37,730 nucleotides of DNA from contig JUEF01000133.1 of NCBI GenBank assembly GCA_000802045.1, positions 1 to 37,730 on the forward strand, given 5' to 3'. The position numbers were made by a program, and so were the translations under genes. This document shows positions 30,689 through 37,730 of this stretch, one piece after another; within the stretch, counting starts at the first letter, position 1, and the number at the start of each line of letters is the position of its first letter. Under the pieces are notes generated by a model. That model saw only the letters and a program-made list of their open reading frames with translations, did not search any database and had not been told where the DNA came from. This DNA is from Peptococcaceae bacterium BICA1-8. GTDB lineage: Bacteria; Bacillota; Peptococcia; Peptococcales; BICA1-8.

Positions 30689-31537
30689 ATGGGTTTAGTT
30701 ACATTAAAAGAAATTTTAAAAATGCACGATGGTGCAGTTGGGGCATTTAGTACGTATGACCAATATTCTGCTCAGGGTATCGTACAGGGGGCAGAAGAAT
30801 TGAGCTTGCCTGTAATCTTAATGATAGGCTCAGGACCATTGAATAAGCCGGGCAATGACTATGTTGGACAGATTATGGTGCAGCTGGCAAAGGAAGCTAG
30901 TGTTCCTGTATGTGTATTCCTGGACCATTCTAAAGATGATAAAACCTGTTTAAAAGCTATTAAGCTTGGTTTTAGTGCAGTTATGATTGATGGTTCCCAT
31001 TTATCTTTGGAAGAAAATATAGCTATTACCAATAAAGTTACAGAAGCGGCCAAGGCTTTAGGTGTTTCTGTTGAGGCTGAGCTAGGTGCTTTAGCTGGAA
31101 TTGAGGATGGGGAAGAAGTAAAACAAGCCAAAATGACTGACCCGGAACATGTTGAAAAGTTTTTAAGTAAAACCGATGTAGATGGGCTAGCTGTATCTAT
31201 AGGTAATGCTCATGGTCTCTACAAGGGTGAACCTAAACTCGATTTTGAACGGCTACAAACTATTGCTGGGATTTCTGGAGAAACTCCATTGATATTACAC
31301 GGTGGTACAGGGCTAACCTTAGCTCAATTTGCCAAAGGCGTTGAATTAGGTATCAAAAAAATCAATATTGGCACAGAAGTAAAGAAAACATATATTGAAG
31401 CATTTATAGACACCCATGAAAAAAATGTATCCTCCTATGATATGGTAGAAATTCCCCAGGCATGTAAAAAAGCAGTTGCCGAGATGGTTAAAGAAAAACT
31501 GGAGTTCTTTGCTAACGGGTGGAGAGAACTGGTCTAG
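30689..31537 (+). CDS. fba: Class II fructose-bisphosphate (or related ketose-bisphosphate) aldolase
   Basis: A 282-residue protein, ATG 30689 behind TGGAGGG. Zinc-site histidines are in V-F-L-D-H-S-K-D near residue 79, G-N-A-H-G-L-Y near 174, and I-L-H-G-G-T-G near 203. Other family motifs are V-M-I-D-G-S-H and S-V-E-A-E-L-G-A-L-A-G. It splits fructose 1,6-bisphosphate (or tagatose-bisphosphate) to triose phosphates. Neighbouring PPi-type phosphofructokinase supports the fructose reading. It appears to be controlled by the GntR-type regulator. Confidence 0.9.
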   Translation: MGLVTLKEILKMHDGAVGAFSTYDQYSAQGIVQGAEELSLPVILMIGSGPLNKPGNDYVGQIMVQLAKEASVPVCVFLDHSKDDKTCLKAIKLGFSAVMIDGSHLSLEENIAITNKVTEAAKALGVSVEAELGALAGIEDGEEVKQAKMTDPEHVEKFLSKTDVDGLAVSIGNAHGLYKGEPKLDFERLQTIAGISGETPLILHGGTGLTLAQFAKGVELGIKKINIGTEVKKTYIEAFIDTHEKNVSSYDMVEIPQACKKAVAEMVKEKLEFFANGWRELV

Positions 31538-31539
31538 AA

Positions 31540-31862
31540 TTGGGCGTGACGTCTGTGGGGTAAAATATTGAGTCAGCATGACGTCTATAAGGATGCATTT
31601 GGGGTCGGTGTGACGTCTTAGTGGTTAATATTAAGGTCGGCATGACATCAATGAGGATACACTTTGGGTTGGTTTGACGACTTAAATAGTTTGCGTTGAA
31701 GGGTGCCTTTATCAAAAGAGTATTAAATACCGACGGAATATATGCCCCATGAGACGTAATGCCGCCATTCAGACTAGCACATAAGTCGTAATGCAGACCT
31801 AAAATAATACCCGAAAGTTATCATGCCGACATGCAGTAAAGCCATTTAGTTGTCATGCCGAC
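31540..31862. repeat. Symmetrical array: 5 direct and 5 inverted 15-bp cores at exact 32-bp period
   Basis: Cores like GTCGGCATGACGTCT begin (TGAC) at 31547, 31579, 31611, 31643 and 31675, exactly 32 bases apart. The reverse complement type (AGTTGTCATGCCGAC) begins at 31720, 31752, 31784, 31816 and 31848, again 32 apart. The two sets mirror each other about base 31701. Spacers are not complementary, though some units share spacer bases (units 2 and 4). The 357-base gap has no supported gene. A minus-strand ORF across the left arm is a by-product. Confidence 0.85.
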
Positions 31863-31894
31863 GCAAAAAACTATTCATAAAGGAAGTGACAAAT

Positions 31895-33112
31895 ATGCCC
31901 ATACTTCAAGGTAATCTTTTAATCGGCCAATCCGGTGGGCCTACCCCTGTTATTAATGCCAGCCTAGCCGGGGTACTGAGTGAAGCTAAAAAAATGCAGG
32001 AAATAGAAAAAATATACGGTATGAGAAACGGCATTGAAGGTGCACTAAATAAAGAGGTATATGATTTAACCCAAGAGCCTGAAGACTTAATAGAAAAGCT
32101 TATATATACTCCTGCTTCTGCTTTAGGTAGCTGCCGTCATAAATTAAGCAAAGATGAAGAGTTTGAACAGTTGTTAGAATTGTTTAAAGCTAATAATATT
32201 AGGTATTTTGTCTATATTGGTGGTAATGACAGCATGGATACATGTCATAAAATATCTAAACTGGCTCAGGAAAGAAATTATGATATGCAGGTAGTTGGTG
32301 TTCCTAAGACAATAGACAATGACCTCCCTGTCACTGATCACTGTCCTGGTTTTGGCAGCGCTGCCAGGTTTGTGGCTTTAAGTACAATAGAATCAGGCCG
32401 TGACCTGGAGGCTATGAAGACCTTTGATGATGTGGCCATTTTCGAAATTATGGGTCGTCATGCCGGTTGGTTAACAGCAGCCAGCGCGTTAGGTAAAAAA
32501 TGTGAAGAAGATGCCCCCCATCTAGTTTATCTGCCGGAACGGGTCTTTGATGAAGCACAGTTTCTTGCAGATGTTAAAGCTGTATACGATAAACTCGGTT
32601 ATGTTTATGTAGCTTTAAGTGAGGGCGTTAGCGATAAAGACGGGGAGTTTATTGGTGCTAAAGATGCAGTAACAGATGCCTTTGGACATAAAGCTATTTC
32701 CTTAAGTGAAGGCCCTGGTGCATATCTGGCTAAATTAATTAGTAACAAGTTGGGAATTAAAACAAGAGTAAATAGGCCGGGGACAATTCAAAGGGCAATG
32801 GCTTCATTAGCTTCCAAAACTGATGTGGACGAGGCTTTTCGGGCAGGTCAAGCTGCAGTGAAATACTTCTCGCAAGGTATTACCGATGTTATGGTTACCT
32901 TAGATAGACTGCCTGGTGTACAATATAAAATAGAAATCGGTAAAGCACCTTTAGAAAAGGTAGCAAATGTTGAGAATCTTATGCCAGTTCATTTTATAAA
33001 TGAAACTGGGAACTTTGTAACTAAGGAATTCTATGATTATTGCCTGCCGTTAATTGGCGAACCCATTCCTGACTATGCCAGATTAGCAAGTAAGGCTATA
33101 AAATTAAAATAA
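31895..33112 (+). CDS. pfp: 6-phosphofructokinase, probably pyrophosphate-dependent
   Basis: A 405-residue protein. ATG 31895 has AAGGAAGTG six bases upstream; a longer frame to 31850 runs into the repeat array. The N-terminal G-Q-S-G-G-P-T-P-V-I-N binds phosphate. Donor choice is readable: G-G-N-D-S with D112 where ATP enzymes have Gly, and P-K-T-I-D-N-D with K138 where ATP enzymes have Gly. Both point to PPi. Further motifs are M-G-R-H-A-G-W and A-L-S-E-G-V. It interconverts fructose 6-phosphate and fructose 1,6-bisphosphate reversibly. Confidence 0.9.
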   Translation: MPILQGNLLIGQSGGPTPVINASLAGVLSEAKKMQEIEKIYGMRNGIEGALNKEVYDLTQEPEDLIEKLIYTPASALGSCRHKLSKDEEFEQLLELFKANNIRYFVYIGGNDSMDTCHKISKLAQERNYDMQVVGVPKTIDNDLPVTDHCPGFGSAARFVALSTIESGRDLEAMKTFDDVAIFEIMGRHAGWLTAASALGKKCEEDAPHLVYLPERVFDEAQFLADVKAVYDKLGYVYVALSEGVSDKDGEFIGAKDAVTDAFGHKAISLSEGPGAYLAKLISNKLGIKTRVNRPGTIQRAMASLASKTDVDEAFRAGQAAVKYFSQGITDVMVTLDRLPGVQYKIEIGKAPLEKVANVENLMPVHFINETGNFVTKEFYDYCLPLIGEPIPDYARLASKAIKLK

Positions 33113-33134
33113 TTTTGAGTTAAGAAGTAAAGTT

Positions 33135-33165
33135 AAAGTCTGTACTTTAAGTGCAGACTTTTTTT
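33135..33165 (+). terminator. Intrinsic terminator after pfp
   Basis: AAAGTCTGTACT and AGTGCAGACTTT pair with one wobble around a short TTA loop, followed by TTTTT. Confidence 0.88.
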
Positions 33166-33228
33166 CATTTAGTAGTATATAATTTTAAAAGGGTAATCGA
33201 AGAGGTCCGGCTTTTTTAAAGTGTAGGG

Positions 33229-34844
<1,616 letters not shown>

Positions 34845-34856
34845 GGAGGCATAAAA

Positions 34857-35052
34857 ATGACTAATAATGGTCAATGGCCATTTACAGCCTGTCAACCCTC
34901 AGACTCAAGAAGTAATCCTAACTAACGTATTTGTTGCCGGAGCTACTTTAGCCGGCTATGATCCCTTTGTTGAAAAAAGCGGCAATGGAGTTGCTCTAGC
35001 ATCAGGTTATAAAGCTGGGGCTTTAGCAGCAAAGGGAGGAAAGCTCCGATGA
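34857..35052 (+). pseudogene. glpB: glpB remnant (C-terminal end only)
   Basis: A good ribosome site and ATG (34857) follow glpK, but that frame closes after 22 codons. In the next frame, from 34867, sixty-one codons match the C-terminus of anaerobic glycerol-3-phosphate dehydrogenase subunit B: P-V-N-P-Q-T-Q-E-V-I-L-T-N-V-F-V-A-G-A-T and A-G-Y-D-P-F, then G-N-G-V-A-L-A-S-G-Y-K-A-G. The N-terminal roughly 85 percent and all of glpA are absent. A deletion joining the start region to the glpB end explains the layout. Confidence 0.82.
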
Positions 35053-35451
35053 GTAAAGGTACTGAACATAATCTAGATCACTGCTTAAAATGCAGTACAT
35101 GTCATACCCAATGTCCAGTAGTAGCAAATTATCTTGCTTTCCCTGGGCCTAAACAGCTAGGCCCTGAATTAGAAAGATTGCGTTTGGCCCGAGGAGATAA
35201 AGAACCTTTTGAAATAGATGAAGCCTTGAATTACTGTACAAACTGTAAAAGATGTGATATGGCTTGTCCCCACGGTGTTAAGCCATCTTACTATAATAAA
35301 GAACAAAGCTAAGCTAAAAGGTAAAGCTCTCAATAAATTTAGAAATTGGGTTTTAGCTCACAACGTGTGGTGGGGTAAAATTGGCAGTCAAATACATGTG
35401 CCCTGTCACTTAAAGGCACAAGGAATTGGCGTACCAGCTCTTACTGCATGA
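35049..35451 (+). pseudogene. glpC: glpC remnant (frameshift and internal deletion)
   Basis: Begins by ATGA overlap with the glpB remnant. The first 80 codons keep both ferredoxin motifs of GlpC (C-L-K-C-S-T-C-H-T-Q-C-P and C-T-N-C-K-R-C-D-M-A-C-P) and then stop at 35312. From about 35290 the +1 or -1 shifted frame continues with A-K-L-K-G-K-A-L-N-K-F-R-N-W-V-L and K-I-G-S, then jumps to H-V-P-C-H-L-K-A-Q-G-I-G, a motif from the later CCG domain. So one frameshift, a large internal deletion and loss of the C-terminus are present. Confidence 0.85.
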
Positions 35452-35470
35452 CAGTGCTACAGTGCTACAG
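35451..35470. repeat. ACAGTGCT tandem repeat, 2.5 copies
   Basis: Two full copies and a half copy directly after the glpC remnant, close to a terminator. Confidence 0.85.
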
Positions 35471-35483
35471 AAAAATATTGCAA

Positions 35484-35525
35484 AGACTATGGACTATAGA
35501 CCATCGACCATAGTCTCTTTTCTTT
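35484..35525 (+). terminator. Terminator hairpin between converging units
   Basis: AGACTATGG (35484-35492) and CCATAGTCT (35508-35516) pair perfectly; the loop contains further CTATAG/CCATCG echoes. CTTTTCTTTT follows. Confidence 0.72.
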
Positions 35526-35536
35526 TATCTGGTCAC

Positions 35537-36703
35537 CTATAACCTATTAAGCAAGCGCTCCATCCGTTCTAGTGCCACATTAATATTGCTTACAGAAGCA
35601 GCATAGCAGCAGCGAATAAAGCCCTGCCCACTTTCCCCAAAGGCATTGCCTGGTATAACAGCAACTTTTTCCTCAGTCAATAATCGTTCGGCGAATTCTT
35701 CTGAAGAGAGTCCTGTTTCCTTAATGGAAGGAAAAGCATAGAAAGAGCCCTTTGGTTCAAAGCACGACAAGCCAAGCTCCCGCAAACCGTTCACCATCAA
35801 GTTGCGGCGCTGGTTGAAGGACTGAACCATTTTTTTCATTTCACCTTCCCCGTTCTTTAAGGCTTCTAATGCTGCTTTTTGGCCCATGATAGGGGCACAC
35901 ATGATGCTGTACTGGTGAATTTTCATCATGGCACTAATTATTTCCTTAGGACCTGCGGCATAGCCTATCCGCCACCCGGTCATGGCAAAGGCCTTAGAAA
36001 ATCCGTTTAAGGTAACTGTCCTCTCCCACATTCCGGGCAGGGCAGCAAAGGAAAAGTGCTTCCCTTCATAAGTTAATTCACTATAAATTTCATCGGATAT
36101 TACCACCAGGTTATTCTCGTCAGCGATCTGAGCAATCACTTCCAGATCTTCTTTAGTCATAACCGCTCCGGTAGGATTATTCGGAAAGGTTAATAGCAAA
36201 ACCTTAGAACGGGGAGTTAGCTTTGATCTCAATTCCTCACCCGTTAGTTTAAAATTATCTTTTTCAAAGGTACCTAGGGGTATGGGGACTCCATCAGCCA
36301 GTAGCACTCCCGGAGCATAGGAAACAAAGGAAGGATCAGGAATTAAAACTTCGTCGCCGGCTGATATTAGAGTCCTTAATGCTAGGTCTACAGCTTCACT
36401 AACGCCAACTGTAACCAGGATTTCATCTTCCGGGTTATATTCGGTTTGATACTTTTTTAGGTAATTGCTAACTGCCTTCCTTAATTCGGGCATCCCATAA
36501 TTAGATGTATACATAGTAAAGCCTTTTTCTAATGAATAGTAACAGGCTTCTCTAATATGCCAAGGAGTAACAAAATCCGGCTCTCCAACGCCGAGGGAGA
36601 TAACTCCTTCGCTTTGACTTACCAAATCAAAAAACTTTCTTATGCCTGAGGGAGGTAAGTTTTTAACCTTGTCATTAATAAAAGAATCTGGATTTAATGT
36701 CAT
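35537..36703 (-). CDS. Class I/II PLP aminotransferase (possible alanine aminotransferase)
   Basis: A 388-residue protein starting at ATG 36703, which overlaps the regulator stop by four bases (ATGA). Fold-type I motifs are visible: S-L-G-V-G-E-P-D-F near residue 36, P-N-N-P-T-G-A near 174, S-D-E-I-Y near 204, and the PLP lysine in G-F-S-K-A-F-A-M-T-G-W-R-I-G-Y near 236, with a C-terminal R-C-C-Y. Many Firmicutes pair this enzyme with an Lrp-type regulator. The T-box before the operon reads alanine, which suggests that the reaction makes or uses alanine. Confidence 0.9.
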   Translation of the reverse strand: MTLNPDSFINDKVKNLPPSGIRKFFDLVSQSEGVISLGVGEPDFVTPWHIREACYYSLEKGFTMYTSNYGMPELRKAVSNYLKKYQTEYNPEDEILVTVGVSEAVDLALRTLISAGDEVLIPDPSFVSYAPGVLLADGVPIPLGTFEKDNFKLTGEELRSKLTPRSKVLLLTFPNNPTGAVMTKEDLEVIAQIADENNLVVISDEIYSELTYEGKHFSFAALPGMWERTVTLNGFSKAFAMTGWRIGYAAGPKEIISAMMKIHQYSIMCAPIMGQKAALEALKNGEGEMKKMVQSFNQRRNLMVNGLRELGLSCFEPKGSFYAFPSIKETGLSSEEFAERLLTEEKVAVIPGNAFGESGQGFIRCCYAASVSNINVALERMERLLNRL

Positions 36704-37191
36704 GGGGAAACCACCAGCCTTTTGTCTCTTTCTTCACCGCTAAATATTACACCGTCTTCTTTATAGCGCTTCATTACAAAATGGGTCCGTGTGCCATTTA
36801 CGTACTCCAAAGGTGCCAGCTTTTCTGATACAAAGGAGGAAACATCATGCATGGTCTCTCCTTCAATAATTACACATAGGTCATAGGAGCCAGACATGAG
36901 ATAGACTGATTTAACTTGGGGAAAACGGTAAATACGCTCAGCAATCTTATCAAAGCCGAATTCCCTCTGGGGAGTTATTGTTACTTCAATTAATGCTGTC
37001 ACCCGGGGAGACGACTGCTTTTCCCAGTTTATTACAGTGTGGTATTTTAATATAATACCATCTTGCTCCAGTTCCTCAATAATCTGGGCAATATCCTCTT
37101 TTGAGACATTAAGCATTTTAGCTAACTGTTCCTTTGTCAGACGGCTGTCATTTTCCAAAATACGCAAAACCTCTCGTTTCAAATCACCCAT
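36700..37191 (-). CDS. Lrp/AsnC-family transcriptional regulator
   Basis: A 163-residue protein, ATG at 37191 behind TAGGAGGT. The N-terminal HTH has L-T-K-E-Q-L-A-K-M-L-N-V-S-K-E-D-I-A-Q-I-I-E-E-L-E-Q-D-G-I-I. The RAM ligand domain has V-T-A-L-I-E-V-T-I and Y-L-M-S-G-S-Y-D-L-C-V-I-I-E-G. Such proteins sense amino acids. It is translationally coupled to the aminotransferase gene and both lie downstream of the T-box, so expression should rise when the sensed amino acid is short. Confidence 0.92.
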   Translation of the reverse strand: MGDLKREVLRILENDSRLTKEQLAKMLNVSKEDIAQIIEELEQDGIILKYHTVINWEKQSSPRVTALIEVTITPQREFGFDKIAERIYRFPQVKSVYLMSGSYDLCVIIEGETMHDVSSFVSEKLAPLEYVNGTRTHFVMKRYKEDGVIFSGEERDKRLVVSP

Positions 37192-37226
37192 TAATTTAAA
37201 CCTCCTATTTTTTAGTAACCGTGCCT

Positions 37227-37480
37227 AAAAAAAATAAAACCTCCCGCCCCTAAAAAATAGGGACGAGAAGTTATCTCGCGGTACCACCCTAGTTGGTCTT
37301 ATACAGACCCCCTCAGTTAAAACTCACTTCCCGTAACGGTGGAAATCCGGTTCTGCCTACATAACCTCAATTGGTTTTTCAGAAGAACACTCTAGAGTGG
37401 CTTCATTGGCTTGCTGCATCGGATTTTCACCATCACCGATTCTCTGAGGTCAGCAGGGGGACCAATTACTCTTCTCTTTC
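37227..37480 (-). promoter_or_regulatory. T-box leader, predicted alanine (GCC) specifier
   Basis: On the minus strand the conserved T-box AGGGTGGTACCGCG lies at 37290-37277. It is followed by a terminator stem (CTTCTCGTCCCTA / TAGGGGCGGGAG) and a T-rich run to about 37227. Stem I base pairs AGAAGA (37475-37470 side) with TCTTCT. The specifier loop is bounded by AGTA on one side and GAA on the other, giving GCC (37401-37399) as specifier codon, alanine. The UGGU bulge pairs with an ACCA tRNA end, consistent with tRNA-Ala. It controls the downstream Lrp-aminotransferase operon. Confidence 0.9.
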
Positions 37481-37508
37481 ACAGTGTTAATATTATAGAA
37501 TTTTAATA

Positions 37509-37538
37509 ATTTTAGCATCATCTACTACTAAGTGTCAA
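37509..37538 (-). promoter_or_regulatory. Sigma-A promoter of the T-box operon
   Basis: Minus-strand TTGACA (37538-37533), 18 bases, TAAAAT (37514-37509), placing the start near 37500, just before stem I. Confidence 0.75.
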
Positions 37539-37644
37539 GCAAAAATTTCATAAGGCTTTTCATCTTTCTAGGCTTTGGACAATCGGCAATAAACCCAATA
37601 ATTTGACAATTAAAAGGCACCTATGGGAGAAGGCACTGAAAAAG

Positions 37645-37730
37645 TCCTTTCGTGTCATTCTGAATGAAACGAAGTGGAATGAAGAATCTTGAAAGTCGCT
37701 TAAATACTAGATCCTTCGCTATCGCTCAGG
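37645..37730. repeat. Dispersed intergenic repeat fragment at window end
   Basis: GTCATTCTGAATGAAACG, then GAATGAAGAATCTTGAAAG, and near the end GATCCTTCGCTATCGCTCAGG-like bases: the familiar inverted REP-like element around GAAGAATCT / AGATCCTTCGC. It is cut by the window end. No gene is seen in 37540-37730. Confidence 0.6.

Noticed and set aside
31512..31715. Minus-strand frame with repeated peptides over the 32-bp array
   Set aside because: The peptide repeats follow from the DNA repeat, the period is not a multiple of three, and no ribosome site precedes it.
31540..31862. CRISPR array reading of the 32-bp period repeats
   Set aside because: Cores are only about 15 bases and diverged, half are inverted, and spacers are partly similar to each other; no cas gene is present.
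34857..34925. 22-codon ORF with ribosome site after glpK
   Set aside because: Best explained as the leftover start region of the deleted glpA/glpB genes; it is out of frame with the glpB remnant and shows no conserved pattern.

Overview
The window looks like the chromosome of an anaerobic, endospore-forming, low-GC Clostridia-type Firmicute. The host genes include the spore coat operon cotJ, gerW, sspH, a superoxide reductase, a pyrophosphate-type phosphofructokinase, remnants of the anaerobic glycerol-3-phosphate dehydrogenase, strong GGAGG ribosome sites with frequent TTG/GTG starts, and a T-box leader. The genus cannot be fixed from the sequence alone.

Bases 1 to about 15640 are the right-hand part of a prophage-like element. 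It opens inside a tail tape-measure gene and continues through tail hub and fibre-type genes, a papain-like cysteine peptidase, and a lysis cassette (XhlA-like protein, M23 endopeptidase, holin) ending at a strong terminator near 10190. A non-structural segment follows: a four-helix membrane protein with a small Cro/CI-type regulator, a ParM-like actin with a ribbon-helix-helix partner, a structured non-coding region with two micro-ORFs, and a three-gene VirB2-like / membrane / VirB4-like ATPase cassette. The ATPase stops about 35 bases short of a truncated cotJC gene. The cotJ operon (cotJA, cotJB, then the first 32 codons of cotJC) is read from the minus strand and is cut by the element. The missing part of cotJC, the recombinase and the other attachment site should lie to the left of this window. 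The arrangement resembles the sporulation-gene insertions skin in sigK and SPbeta in spsM.

Bases 16300 to 22000 carry a ferritin-like gene, then a minus-strand group: ECF sigma factor, zinc-type anti-sigma factor, DUF2953 protein and GerW. The same promoter (TGCAACC, 15 bases, GTGTATTAATAT) stands before the sigma gene and before gerW. Two secreted stalk-domain (copper amine oxidase N-terminal-like) proteins follow, both behind a TACCCC / CGAA promoter resembling sigma-I promoters.

Bases 22000 to 28750 hold a Tat-exported four-cluster ferredoxin, a cytochrome b and a DUF2892 protein, apparently one operon behind a CsoR/CstR-like operator. Next come a class II superoxide reductase, a TSUP transporter, SspH, a LOG-family nucleotide hydrolase with a polysaccharide deacetylase, and a D-2-hydroxyacid dehydrogenase.

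Bases 28900 to 37730 hold trmB and a sugar-metabolism cluster: a GntR/UTRA regulator, class II aldolase, PPi-type phosphofructokinase and glycerol kinase, followed by decayed glpB and glpC. The regulator and aldolase genes share an operator. A 32-bp-period inverted repeat array separates the aldolase from the phosphofructokinase. The window ends with a minus-strand Lrp/AsnC regulator and aminotransferase pair behind a T-box leader that reads as alanine-specific.
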